From positions 1,060,363 through 1,124,362 of the forward strand of contig JACDOX010000171.1 of the NCBI GenBank assembly GCA_014549065.1: a DNA stretch of 64,000 bases, written 5' to 3'. Positions 11,601-24,739 of this stretch are shown piece after piece; the first letter of the stretch is position 1, and each line of letters starts with the position of its first letter. This DNA comes from Cardinalis cardinalis (taxonomy: Eukaryota > Chordata > Aves > Passeriformes > Cardinalidae). Below the pieces are notes generated by a model. It made no database searches. It was not told the DNA's origin and saw nothing but the letters and a program-made list of their open reading frames with translations. The translations under genes were made by a program, and so were the position numbers.

Positions 11601-14600
11601 GTGTGCTCACATNCATGAGGATACATGGAGCAGGTGTGTTGTGTGTGGCTGAGAACGCAGGCAACACGTGTTGCCTCTGTCAGAAACATGCTTTTCCTGC
11701 TCTGAGGGCTATTCAGGTTATCTGTGTATAATATCATGAGCTGCAAGAGAAAGGGAATTTGTGCCCTTTGAAGAAACTCCTCCAGTTTCTCTTCTGTCTC
11801 CCTTCAATGTGATACAACACTATTTACATTTTTTTTTATTCATCTCTTTCCCCCACCCTCCTGTTGCTCCAATCTTACAGGCAGNAAGAGTCTGGCTTTG
11901 GGCTTGCTGGGGGTTGCAAATTTTCATTTCAATGTGTTACTGGATTTTTTGGCTCTGGAGCAGAAGCNAGACTGTCTCACAATGGCTCCTCTTTGCATTA
12001 GACGCTTCCAGGTTAATAAGTACACTGATGCACTTATTAAAACCTCAGTATAGAGGAAATTAATAAATAACCATCTTTAGGTATACACCTGGGCTTGGAA
12101 ATGATCAGTCATGTTTTTTTNATGTTGCCTTGCTCTTTCTGTTCTCTTATATCAGCATGGAAAACCATGGTGTTGGTACTGGAAACCACCATTTCCAACC
12201 CATTTATCTGTNTGAGTTGTCTTTCTGGATTATCTTTTCTGCTTTTCTGGTGAAAACCTTGAAGATGCCATGGCCTTTCTTTCTTTCCTTCCTGACTCAC
12301 AAAGATTTAGCAAAACTTTCCCAGACCTGGCAAACAGCTACCTGAGTGTGTTGAGCACTTNCAGGCACAAAGTGAGAAGTGAAAGTCAGGGAAGAGAACT
12401 GGGTGGAATAAAACTTTTGAATCCAGACCTTCCAGTTACACAGTGAGNTGTGTTTTATTTCAGAGGAATGAGCATTTGCAAGAGTGTGCCCGGGTGTGCG
12501 TTTGCAGTCACCCGAATCATTTGCTGGTATCTATCTAAACAGGTGTTGCTAAACCTCCTAAATTCAAATAGTTTAATTTTGAGGGAAAACCTACTGGTAC
12601 AAACCAGTCTGGAGCCACTCTTCTGCATGCAAATGGGAGAAGGGAAGGCTTGTTTAGAAGTACAAATGTAACAGACAGAGGAAAAGGGGGGAAAGGGAAG
12701 AAAGAATGGAAAAGCCAAGTATTGGGTAAAAAGCCTTCCTTGGAAAATTCACATCATTGTGGTGACTGCACCGAGGACCACCAGCACTGCCCTCTAAAAG
12801 CTGCTTCATTATTGGAAATGAANGGAAAATCCTCTATCAGATCAGTTGGTGCTTTAGATGGCACAAAACATGGCACTTTCCATGCTCTAAATTTAATTTG
12901 CTTTTTTTTTTTTCTTAGCATAAAATTTGATTAGACTCCAGGAAATTCCTTAGAATTTCAAGAGAAGGGATGTGATGCAGTGCTGGGGCATGGCCAAGGT
13001 GCATTTTCACAGGTGTTCTGATCATTAATGAGGGGCTGTTCATGATACGGGTTATCACCTGGTGAGATAAATGTGATCTGAATGAAGAGGCAGCACAATC
13101 ACACTTCTGTCAAATTAGCCTGGATGAATGATGCAAAGTTTATGCAGCTTTATGTTTTCAGATCAGTTTTATGCCTGCTGTGGGAGGACAGCTGACAGTG
13201 AGCCAGGCAAGGTTAGCAGCTGATCTGGTGTAANGTCTTCCAGTACAGTCACCCCAATAAAAATTTTTAAAAGAAGTTTGCAAAGGCAAAGTGTTTTTGC
13301 ATTGGCTCAGTGCTCTCCATCCAGTGGTCACAATGTTGTGTAATACCATAAAAGCAGCTTTAGCTTCTCTTGAGGTCACCAGCACAGNTCCCTGAGGTCC
13401 AATTTTCTAGACCTAAGCAGGGGCTTAGGTGACCCCAGGCTGAGCTCAGCACATGGAGGGGCAGCCTGGCAGGTGCTCTGTGTGTGTGTAGAGCCTCATA
13501 TTGCATCCTAATAGTGATGCTTTTTCAGAAAACTTTAGGCAAGTTGTAACTCCGAAAAGCTACCTGCAGATGTTTCCTGCAGGTACAGCCAGCTGGAGAA
13601 GAATGAGCTCCCCTGAAATGGCAGGTTAATATCTGAGTTTTTATCAATGCTAGTTGCATTCCCTAGAGCCAGCTGTTTAAATCTCTGCTGATTTCCAAAT
13701 GGGTGTTAAAGACTTCCTCCACCCAGCTCCTTCTTCCCTCTGTGCCTCCTCCAAGAAAGCTCTGGCTCCAAAAGAGTTGAGGGATTGGATATCCCATGTG
13801 GGATCACTGAGCCCAGCATGTTATTCTTTATTCTCTCAAAGATTGAAAGTCATTAAAAGTAAAGATGATGGATAAGTGGTGTTTAATCAAGAGCTGTCTT
13901 TAAGTGGGTTCAATTGTGAAGTGGCAAAGGGTTAGAGAGGCTAATTTCCTTGTTATAAATGGGTCCACTTAAATTTGATCATTGGAAAGGGTAATCCATG
14001 TTTTGTGGAATAAGGAAATATCACAGCTATAAAAGCAGACCGCTATTTTTCAGTGGTTTTCCCCAATTTTAGTGTCTGTGTGAGGAGGGGTATGTCTCCT
14101 TTATGTGTGAAAGACAATTTGAAACAAATAGAGAACCTGTAAATACTGGTACAGCATTTTAACCTCCCTCAGTGTGGGGCTGGTGCCAGGTTTGTCTGTG
14201 GTTTCTCCCCTCANTCAGGATCTGATGGGAGTGTGAGCTGCTGTGATCACTCCCTGCTGCACCAGGGCCTGGTGGGCTCCTCAGAGAAAGGGGCTGCTCT
14301 GGAATTGCACCCAAGGTCCTTCCCATGGTGTTCATGCTCATTACTGACAGGAGTAACTGAAGAGGCTCCTCAATCTTCTGTTGTGCAGCTTTGGTCAAAT
14401 AATTCTGTATGTCATTGGGTTAAAAGATGTNTAACAAAAGGTTTGGAGCAATCCTCCCAAAAAGCAATAGCTGCAAGAGAAATTGCTCCCCACANCTTCT
14501 CCTAGGAAAGCTTACCCAGATGTGTTTTTGTCGCATGGCTGCTTTTGTTCAAACCTGCTAAGGAAAAGGGGAAATTGTGGCCATGAACACACCTGCTTGG

Positions 14601-17600
14601 AGGTGCCAGTCTTTTCTCTTGGTTAGCTGAGAGCTGGGGAGGACTCCTGGTGGCTCCTTTCTCTTGCTTTCCTCATCTTCATGTCACAAGAAACAACTGC
14701 AGACATTGTTAGAGCAGACCTCAGCCATGTGTTGTCTCAATTCAGGGTGGTATTGGCTTCCAAATTGTCTTTTTTGCCCAGAACATACAGTGATCAGTGN
14801 TGACAATAACTGAGCTGTGGGAGGACAGCTCCTTCCAGCTGTCTGTTGAGGGTACCTTGTTCCAGTGGAGCTGTTCTGCCTGTTCTTGAGACTCTACATG
14901 GCATCAGTGAAGTTTTCANCCATGCTGGATGAAAATGGATTCTGCAAGAACAAAGTAGGCTCACCTGTTAATCTATAGATAAGCTGATGTTTAAACATCA
15001 TTTTCTNTTCTCTTTGAAGTGGAAGAAAATCNTCCAAATAAGNTATTTGAACTGATTCAGTTGTGTTTTCACTTTCTTTGTGATAAATGTAACTTTCCCT
15101 CTCTGGAGAATGCCTGTCCCTCCTCCCATTGGAGTGAGGCAGCACTGGCATCTGTGCAAACCTCCTTGCTCAGGTTTCCCCACTGGGAGTTTTCCACCCT
15201 TGCTGCCCACACTGGCTCTCTAGAAACCACCTTTCTTTCAAAATCCCTCAATTAACTGTGAATGGTGCCAGGAAAGAGGCTGACCCTGTTACACTTTCCC
15301 TGTGCCAGACCTGGTTGCTGGCAGAGGAGCTCTCCAGATGGTTCAGCTTTGCCAGTTTTCCTCTTCCTCCCAGATAAGCTGACTGACCTGGGAGTCCACT
15401 TGGCCCTGGCACAATTGAAGCTGTACATAATCATATGAGGAAAGTAGAAGTGAAAAGCCAGTAGCAGTGTGGTTTCTGGGCCAGGCATTAATTGGGCTGT
15501 GGCANAGCTGATTTCAGGTCCCAGATCTGCTGCAGCCAAGGTCTGTAATTTTAGGAGGGTCTCTTAATGCCTTGTGTCTGCCTTCCTGGNCTGGCCACGC
15601 AGAGGGAGCAGTGCTCCTGCTCAGTCCCACAGCTTCCTGCCACCCATCCTTTGGGGCAGGGCTGCTCTTTGTGTAAGGGCTGCCCTGCATGACAGGGACC
15701 TGATCTTGCTTGAGGTCTGTGCAGTCTCCAGTAATNGTAACACAAACAATCAGTTAACTGACTCAGAAACAAGTACTCAAACAATATGCCTGTGAGCTTT
15801 CTGTCTTCATTGGATTTTATTATGATNTGTTCTTTGTTTGATTCACTCTGTACCTCTAGGAACATTTATTTAGCTTATTTATGACATTATGGTTTTCTTA
15901 GAAAACCAGGGCATGGCTCTGAGTAGTCAGATGGATAATGCCTTTATTCATGTTGTTTCTCATGTAATAATTTTAGCCTTTACAAATATTTACTTCAGGC
16001 ACTGAATGTATTAAAATTCTTCCAGTAGTCTTCCCTCTCTCAGATAGGATGAAATGCCTTCTCCTGCTGGCTGGATTTGGACCCTCAGCTCAGGCTGTGT
16101 CAGCCACGTTATTCCACACTCAGTGCCACTGTGATTGCCAGACTTCCAGCATGAGTAAGAGAACCTGGTTAATAGCAATTGTGTGCACTTTATTTTTCCC
16201 TTTCAGAGGTTATATCTGGTTACTGTGTGACTGGAACAATGAGACTAACCTCAGTTTTACTGTAACAAAGCAGCTATGAGCTTTCTGGGTAAAGTATATT
16301 TTGACTGACATACAAGTAGCTGTAGCTTTGCTGCACAATGGAGAAAATGACTTCATTTAACAGCTTTCTGTGCCAAGAAAGAAATAAAACAGTTCTGAGA
16401 ATGTTGAAGATTTTTTTCCTGTTTTAATTTTAAACCTAAAAGAAAAAGCTGTTGCCATATAAGTCCAAGTCAATGGAATGNATAAATCTTTAAAAAGGTT
16501 TCATAAAGTAATAATGATTTTAGTATATGTACCAAATGAGATTAAAGAGCTACATTTGGTTCTAATACAGAGTTTCACATTCAAAAGGACCATCAGTTTC
16601 CTGTTTAAAATCTACTTATATTGAACTGAATGGAGTTCAAACATAATGCCATTGTATTTCAGACATTTATCTTAATTTAAAACAGCTGAAAAGCATTAAT
16701 AACAGAGCAAGGAGATGCAGAGGTATAGGCGTTCCTCCCTCCCTTCCCTGCTTTTTAAAATAATGAACTCAGATGGAACATNGTCCTGCTTCTGCTGTTC
16801 TGCCAGTCTGCAGACACAAGGAGCAGGGTGCCAGCCCCCTGAAACCATAACAGGAACATTCCTTTGGAAGGGCTGAAGGACATGAGGGAACCTTCCTTCA
16901 CCAAACATCCCTTTCCAAACAACAAGGGTGGGTCAAACAACGATTTATTGGAGCAGTTTTTACCCTGAACATCTTCAGGAGGCATTTGCAGTATAGGCAC
17001 AGCAAACTGCAACTCTCCAGCCTGAACTTTCCCACCTTGAGGATTTGATCTCAGTCTCCATCCCACTGAAAATCCTCCCTCTGCCATGACTGCCTTTAAA
17101 CACATAACATGGCAAATCATGCCACTGTGCCTTTTGCATGCCTTTTGTATGAATTTCATCTTATCTGCTGTAATTCCACACATGGTTGCTAATTCTGTGC
17201 CAGTCAGGCTGTTCAGAATTGTTCAACATCTTGGAGCTCTGAATCACTGTCAATAAAAATCAAAGCTGATTTCTGTTTTCCTGCTTGGTGTTGTTTCCCA
17301 GGAGGAGANGGTGAGTGAATAAAATGAATGGTAAGGGCATGAGAGGTCAGTTTTAGCACACCTATAGAAAAATCCTAATGGAGGCTGGGTCAGTCTTGTT
17401 TCAGGTNCTGTACAGGACAGAGAGGAGCCAAGTGCTGCCTCTGAAGGTCTCTCACATGAGAAACTTTTACAATAATTTTCCAGTGAATTTTCACACTAGA
17501 ATAAATTACCTCAAAACCCCTTCAGAATGATAAAGGAATCATCCAGTTTGATGTTCCACTTGCATGGGAACACCTTTTCCCCAAAGATGCCTGATANCCC

Positions 17601-18916
17601 ACCAATCAATGTATCTGTCTAGTGGAATAATGTGAGAATGTAGTTTTTATTATCAGGCTCTTCCCAGGGAGCCTGGGCTACTTTGTAGTGTTATATTCCT
17701 TGCAGTTCTCAGAATCATGTGCATTAAAGGTTGCTTAACAGCTGGTGAGTCACACAGCTTGTTCTTTGAGCTTGAATGCTCCATTAGGGCACATCCACTA
17801 GAGGTATTTTAACCTTTGAAAAAATCAATACAAGTGGCTTAAGCATTCTAGGTTTTAAGGAAAAAAAAAAGAAGNCAAAACAAACTAACAAAACAGAAGA
17901 CTCTAAATAAGAACAAACTGCCTGAATGATGTTTAATAAACTAGTCTCTCTTCCACTGGATGTGTCTTAGGGGTGTAGCATTTGCTAGGGAGCAGCACAG
18001 TTCTTGTCTAAAAAGTCACTGTGCTTGGGCATCAGACAAAGTTGAGTCTGAGGGGAGTAAAATGTCTTCTGAGTTATAAAAATCTTTGGTTCATTTTCTC
18101 AGCATTGCAATGGGGGACAGACAAGGCACTTGGAAGTGTGCTCCCTAATTTCACAGGGGAGTTGGTCTTTTTCTTAAACCATGAACTGTGCTTACTGCAG
18201 ATAATTGCAAATATGGCTTATGTGTAGCAATCCACAGTGCTTGACTAAGTAGTCAGAATGTGAGAGGAATTCTGTGAGCAGTGTGTATTCCCCTCGTGTT
18301 TAAGTGTACCTGATGTTAAAAGAGTTAAACTAGTCCTGCTTTAGCCAAACTTCTTGAGGAAATGAAGTATATGCTCCCACTTCCCTGGTCAGTGCTGGGG
18401 CTTCTCCTCTGTGATATAACTTGGTNGAGAAACATTGATTTGAATCAAATTTGACTGTGAGATGAAGGGCTGAAGGATATTGCAGTCCTCCAGATTTCAT
18501 AAGGAGAANCAGTCCAGCAGAGGGAAAACAAATCAGTGCTTCCTTTAGGGAGCACACTGCAGAGTTGATTATTAGACACCTGAGGATCCAAGCCTTTGCC
18601 ACGCACACACACGGCACAACTGCACAAAAAGCAGATTTCTGAAGTGATGCCTGTGGAATGAATGCTTTGCATAAAAGGGCAGTGGTTTGATTTTTTGCTT
18701 ATGGTCTAACCTTGGTGACTTTATTTCTCATTATGTCNCCTTGGGATAAATAACCTGACTGTATAATCCCCAGCCCCCTCTCAGAACTCCTGGATTGCCT
18801 CTGCCTTGGGCTCTTTGGCATCGATTTTATTCTCGGTAGGAGGTGGAGAAGTCTCCCTGTGCATCCCAGCCCCCGAGGCAGCCAGGCTGGGATGTGGGCA
18901 CAGCTCTGCTCCTTGT
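8601..18916. other. Intergenic, no recognised gene
   Basis: About 10 kb of mostly unique sequence. Short ORFs such as 10558-10956 (132 codons, plus) and 16755-17183 (142 codons, minus) include N and show no known motif. A pyrimidine tract ending TTACAG near 11880 resembles a splice acceptor but has no partner. No transposon, tRNA or CpG island recognised. Confidence 0.55.
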
Positions 18917-19432
18917 GTGGCCGAGGGGACGGGGCTGGCGGCGGGCCGAGGGACGGGGTAGTGGCAGGGCGGCGGCAGGGCCGAGGGATGAGGTGGCAGG
19001 GCCGAGGGGTGGCATGGTGGCAGGGCTGAAGGATGGGATGGTGGCAAGGCTAAGGGACGGGGTGGTGGCAGGCTGAGGGACGGGCTGGCAGGGCCGAGGG
19101 GCGGGGTGGCGGCAGGGCTGAAGGATGGGATGGTGGCCGGGCTGAGGGACGGGCTGGCAGGGCCGAGGGGCGGGGAGGCGGCGGGCCGAGTGGTGGGATG
19201 GTGGCGGGGTGATGGGTGGCGTGGTGGCAGGGCTGAAGGATGGGATGGTGGCAAGGCTAAGGGACGGGGTGGTGGCAGGCTGAGGGACAGGCTGGCAGGG
19301 CCGAGGGGTGGGATGGTGGCGGGGTGATGGGTGGCGTGGTGGCAGGGCTGAGGGACGGGGTGGCGGCAGGGCTGAAGGATGGGATGGCGGCAGGGCCGAG
19401 GGGTGGCGTGGTGGCGGGGCGGCCTGGGGGCA
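18917..19432 (+). repeat. G-rich minisatellite with 22-24 bp units and higher-order structure
   Basis: About 22 head-to-tail units resembling GTGGCAGGGCTGAGGGACGG plus a short tail fill 516 bases. Variants include GAAGGATGGGATG, AAGGGACGGGGTG and GGTGATGGGTGGCGTG endings. Larger blocks recur: the run starting at 19017 is nearly repeated at 19224 (offset 207), and the GTGGCGGGGTGATGGG unit at 19201 recurs at 19318 (offset 117). The plus strand is strongly G-rich with many GGG runs, so G-quadruplex formation is plausible. The complementary strand reads as Pro/Ser/His-rich ORFs of up to 279 codons, an artefact of the repeat and not a gene. Confidence 0.93.
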
Positions 19433-22400
19433 GCTCAGGGTCACTGTCCCTGCTGTGGGCAGGGTACAGCTCACCAGGGAAACCCGACCCATGCTGGGCT
19501 GGCTTTGGGCTCCAGCCACAGCCTCTGGGTGGTGAGCAAAGCCAGTGACAANCCCACAGAGGGCCGAGCTGCTGCTTTTCATGGCCCAAAGCTGGCAGGC
19601 AGGCTCAGTGTCCCTGGTCTCAGGCCTCATGCTGGGAGCAGNGCCTGGCTGGGCAGGAGGAGCCATTGGGCTGTGCTGGAGTGGGGCACAGCACTGGGAG
19701 AGGAGAATGTTCTGGTGCTTCGTGCCACCAGCGTGTCACAAGAGTTAATGGCAGATGTGGTTGTGAAAATGTTCTGTATTTTTAGACAACCTTTAATTAA
19801 GACACTCTGTATGTAGCAGCCACCAAATAATATGCTGCCACTTGAAAGCTGTCAGGAGGGGAAAAGTGTACAAAGCTTCCTGATGCAGCCCTCTTTATTT
19901 TTATCTGAAAGTGAATTAGGANACCTTTCCAGTAACAATAACTGTCCTTTCACATGAAATGATTTATTTAATGCACACTGTAAATACTTTGGGCATCTAT
20001 ATGGATTTATACTTAACCCCTTTCACTTCACATTGTTTAATCTAGCCTCATATTAAAAAGATTACATCTGAAAGCTGAATGGATTTTGTGATCCCAGCCT
20101 TTCTTCTGAGACTAATGTTTTATATAATTATTTTGATACAGCAGATTTTTTTTCCATCCTTTTGTTAACCTTTGTGAGGGGTGAATAAGCCTTTCAGGGA
20201 TTTCATTTGGATAAACTGAAGAGAAAAGAAATGTACAGGGTACAATTCTATTTCAAATTTAAAAATGCCTTCATTAATAGCATATTTATTTGCCTATAGT
20301 GTTAGAAAGATATAAGATGATAGTGGATTCTCTAATAGAGCACTAGTTCTTGCTTTGATATCACAAAGATAAAGTTTATCACATAAAATTGGGCTTTGAT
20401 AGAAAGCAGTTTCAGTAAATCAAGGTATAAGAAAGATTGAAAAAACTTTATAAACATCATTTTGACATTCCTAGAATTTTAATACCCATCACTGGATAAT
20501 CCCACTGTAAGAAGTAATTAGATTATTATTTAGCCAGGATATTGTGCACACTTACAGAATTAAATTGGTTAATACATGTAAACTGCTCCCAGCCTGCCTC
20601 CCAAGCTCTGCACAAGGATGACCAAAACCCACTCAGGCTGGGAGTGGAAGACAGTCTTAAAAATTGCAACAGCAATAAATCTGTGTGCAGGTGGATGCTC
20701 ATTTACAGACTTGCTCTGTCGCCTGTAGAATTGCAAAAGCTCCAAAAGGCAGAATCAGGCCCAATTTTGCTTCTGCAGGGCAGCTTATGTTCAGGTGGAA
20801 GTGCACCCGAGTGGAAATGCTGGCAGGTGTGCTGATTTGCTGGCTTTTCAATTCAGCTTCAGCGCGTCTCCTTCATTCTTGTGTTTTGTTAATTTTATTG
20901 TCGGTAGATGCTTTGATATGCTAATGTGCAAGGAGAAGTTGCCAGCAGTTGCACAGAGGGAGGCAATGCCTAAGCCTGAAAGGCTGATCAGGACATTCCT
21001 GCAAATTCACATTNTTCTACATCACAGCTAGCAAATGGCATCCTGTTCTGTGCTGTCTACCTGTCCCCAGGTCTCTGCTGCCTTCTGTAACAACCCCATT
21101 CTTACTGAAATTATGCAAAGCATCTAGATAACACCATTAATATATATNCTATAGCAACACAAGTAAAAAATGCTAAGGGTATCTTTAGTCAGCAGTAATG
21201 CTCAGAGAAATTTGTTTTAGGTTTTCAGATTCTGGCTCTTCTGGGCCCAGGTGCAAAAGCTCAGTGGAGTGTCCTCCATGTGTGGGAAGGATTGTTGGAA
21301 AAGAGGTAAGTGTGTTGGGTTTTCAAAAACAGAGGGGCTGAGGTATGTGCCGGTCAGTTGTCCCTAGTGCATATGGGTATTCAGTGGTTTTTGGAGTGTC
21401 CTGTATGTGAAGAACACCAGAAAAAACCCCAAAAAGCAGCAGAAAGAACAGGTCCTATTGCTAAAAGCACAAAATCATTATTATTTTTTGATTCAAAAGC
21501 TTTCTGTAGTTCTGTAAGCTTTTTTTACTTCTCAAACCCTTATATTTTTGTCAGGCAAAGGACAAACTACCTGATCATCCTGTTTCCACAAGTGATTTCT
21601 AGCACACCGGTACTTTGCAGTGGATCGAAAACCAGAAGAAGAAGAAAANGGAGGATCCATTTCTCATGTTATTTTTCAGAGAATCTCCTCTAATATCTCT
21701 GGGAATGGTGCCACATATCACAAATATCAACATCTGAACCAAATCTGATATTGTTGCTCACACTAAATACCGCTCATTTCTGGAGTAGACGTACAATAAC
21801 ACTTGAAAGGTGTTAGCCACAAACGTGCTACCTCCTAAAATAGTTCTTCAGGCAATGGTATACTAGAGGCAGAAACCAATGAGATGAATAGTAATGCAGG
21901 TGATAAGGGTTGTTACCAAATACATGAGAATTTGACCCTTTTTGAGCACCCTGTACTGGTGGTTAACAGAGATTAAGTGAATATTCTTTCAGAAAGACAC
22001 ATTTTGCACAAAAGGTGATTATCTTCTCTTGGACTGACAGCTACAGAAAAGCCCATGGTCACAGCTGTAGGCACACAAGCCCTCCTTCAGGGCTGATGCT
22101 TAAGCCCCAAGAAGAGTCAGTTTATTAAGTATAGTANTTTTATTTCAGTGGCAAAATACCCAAACTGTCCTCAGGAGTTGGTGGGCCTGGACTCAGATCG
22201 TGCTGGTTCCCTGTGCCACATGGGCTCAATCAAAATCCATCCTGGAAGAACAACTGGCATATGGAAAGGAGAGGGAAGATACAGGCACATCAAACACTGG
22301 AACAAAGAGACACTGTCCCTGCCANTTTTGGTAAAAATAAAATAATAGACCTGTCAGTGTCCTGGCTTGCTAATGAGTTGTGATGGATTGAGAGACCTTC

Positions 22401-24499
22401 ATTAANTATCTGTGGAGGTGAATAGCAGAGACCAGCTCCTGATGTGTGATTTCAGTCTAACCAAGGTGTGGGCCTGTGCCTCAGACACAAACTCATGAGC
22501 TTTATTAGATATTTTGGTGAGTGCACTGCAGCTGGAAAACCTCCTCAAGGAGCTGGCTGAAAACTTGCCTTTTGTGAAGCTGCCACCCCTGGGCTCAGAG
22601 CTGGCTGGGATAACATCAGGGGCAGCTGGGTGTGCAGTTGTTGCACCTTGCTAAGCTGTTACCAGCTGTGCCTGAATCCCCACACCATAACTAAGGCATC
22701 TATTTTTCCTGTTGTCACCTGAGCTTTAAGAGCAGAGATAAAGGAAAGAGGTGTTAGTTGGTCACATTGTGTTTTGGCTTCTCTAGCCAGCAGACAGTCA
22801 AAAAGCTTCAATTACCTAGTTAAATAGCTCAATTACCTAGTTAAAAACGACTTGCAAGCTTGCAGACAACTTTAGCCTGGTGGTACTGAATAAAAAAAGC
22901 TATTTATGCTATTTTTCAGAATTTGTTCGATATCATGGAGTGCTCAGGTTTGACTCTAATTACATTTCTCTGCAGTTGGATATCAGGGGGCTTAGTGGCA
23001 GCTGAAGGTGATCTCTGGAGGCCCCATGGCTTGATGTGCTTCAGCTGTGGGATGAGCCTGTAAAGGGACCCCTAGAAGCCTGAGTGCTTGCTGGGTGAGG
23101 GGTAGAGGTGTGGGGTGGGGCTATTTTTCCTTCTTCTTTCCTCCCCAACCTCCACCTCCTTTCATTTTCTTCTTCCTTCCTTGCAGGGCTGTATGGTTCA
23201 GCTGGGTTTAAAAGCAATTTGCCATGTTCTTTCTGCCTTTATCCAGGCTGCAGTATTCCTCTGAGGATGTGCTTTTTAGTTGCTCTTTATTCTTATCTCC
23301 AGGAATTTTTTTCCTCAAAGAGAGGCTGTAGTGATTTTTCTGGCAGGATGTTGCTGTTGTAGCAGCAGAGGGCTGTGGGTCCTCACCAGAAATGTCAGCC
23401 CTTTGCCATGAGGCAGTGAGTCTGCATCTGCAGTGCTTCTGATGTGAGCTATCATGGCTTGGAGAGGAGATTTTGACAGGAGACAGCACTTTAGAGGGTA
23501 AGTTAAAAGCATTATGCACTTGCTTCACTAAACTGGAAACACAGTTTTACTTACAGTACCTGCTAACAAGGANTTGCAATGACTAATAAAGTGTCACCTG
23601 CTTGTGTCACTGGGGCAGGGGGTGTTCTATGGTCACACTCAGCTGAACTGCTCTTTGTTAGAGGCTCCTGGGCACTGTTTAGGCCTGGACCTTCCTGAGC
23701 ACAGCTTTGGTCTCTGGCAGCTCTTGGGCAGGTGACCCAGGCTAAAATTTGGGACTTTGGCTGACAGGTACCAGTGATCTACATATTTTGATTATTCTCA
23801 CTGTTGTTATTGTCTCTTCCATGTTAAGCTTTTGAAATTCCCTCTGATGCATGCCCTGTCCCAGGGTCTCTTCCAGTAAACCTGAGAGGCCTTGGAGAAC
23901 AGTTCCACCAGGCTCTCCCTTGCCCAGGTGGATAGGAACACAGATTGTTTCCAGATGGAAATTAGCAGACCTTTGCTGAGCCAAAGAGGAGATGACTTTT
24001 AGCTTTCTAGGGAAGCAACCACCAGGAAACAGCAGAGTCTCTACCTGGAACTGGAGGTATCCTTGTCACAGCTGGGTATTCTCTGTGTGTTTTTGGTGAA
24101 TATGAGGCTGTCCATGTCTGCCCAACGGATGGTGGTGAATGCATGGTGAGGAGGGGACAATCAGTATAGCCCTTCAATTTCCTTCATGACTGCATCTACT
24201 CAGCAATGTTTCCCCTCACCTTGTCACCCCTTCAGTGATCACATTCTTCTGTTCATTTTTAATTTTGTTTTTGATTCTCTGGTCTCCTTCAGCCCCTTTA
24301 CCCACATGGAGAAATGGTTAAGAGTAGTTTGCATGATGCTATACTGAACTTCTCACCTTGCTGCTTGCACAAGGGCTCCCCTCCAGCCTCCAAACACTGT
24401 GCTTACAAGCACTGCCATCCTCTCCTGTTGTACTGAGTATCTTTGTGCTGCTGTGAGCTCCTGGCAGCAGAGAAGATTTTTTTGTCCTGATTTACCTGT
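19433..24499. other. Intergenic, includes A/T-rich unique block 20100-20540
   Basis: No gene recognised. The block 20100-20540 is A/T-rich, unique and rich in ATTA/TAAT words, and may be conserved. A 21-bp tandem duplication lies at 22808-22849. A long pyrimidine tract ending in TTGCAG at 23186 is a good splice-acceptor look-alike. Short ORFs here show no domain. Confidence 0.5.
22808..22849 (+). repeat. Two-copy tandem duplication, 21-bp unit
   Basis: TCAATTACCTAGTTAAA occurs at 22808 and again 21 bases later at 22829, with small differences at the unit end. A simple local duplication. Confidence 0.8.
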
Positions 24500-24736
24500 C
24501 TGCTGCGAGCTGACGTTCACACCGTGTACTGTAAATCCTTCTCCTAGCCTGGGTCACAAAAGGGGACGTGCCACGCTCCACACATGCTCTCCATTAGCAT
24601 GGATTCCATGAGGTCACCGTCAGGGAGACCCAGATTGGCACCGCTCAGTGCCCGAGGACGGAGCTGAGCTCCAGCCTGAGCGCCCTGCTCCGCTCTGCTG
24701 GGGCAGCGGCAGGAGGGAGCGGCCGTGCCAGTNAGT
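24500..24736 (+). promoter_or_regulatory. CpG cluster ending in a splice-donor-like GTNAGT; candidate promoter/first exon or enhancer
   Basis: About 14 CpG dinucleotides lie within 230 bases, while the surrounding desert is CpG-poor; the part from 24617 to 24725 alone has nine and is about two-thirds G+C. It ends with CCA followed by GTNAGT at 24731-24736, which fits the vertebrate splice-donor consensus GTRAGT if N is a purine. More CpGs follow near 24798, 24912 and 24935. This could be the first exon of an unannotated non-coding RNA or a CpG-rich enhancer. No ORF of note is present. Confidence 0.3.
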
Positions 24737-24739
24737 GCA

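Noticed and set aside
17220..17290. LTR-like AATAAA context
   Set aside because: A single AATAAA with a T-rich stretch but no matching U3 or TATA region and no flanking duplication.
18827..19666. Pro-rich 279-codon ORF and its relatives (18781-19254, 19257-19589, plus-strand frames 18843-19816)
   Set aside because: Created by the minisatellite; several frames on both strands are open at once, as expected from repeat composition.
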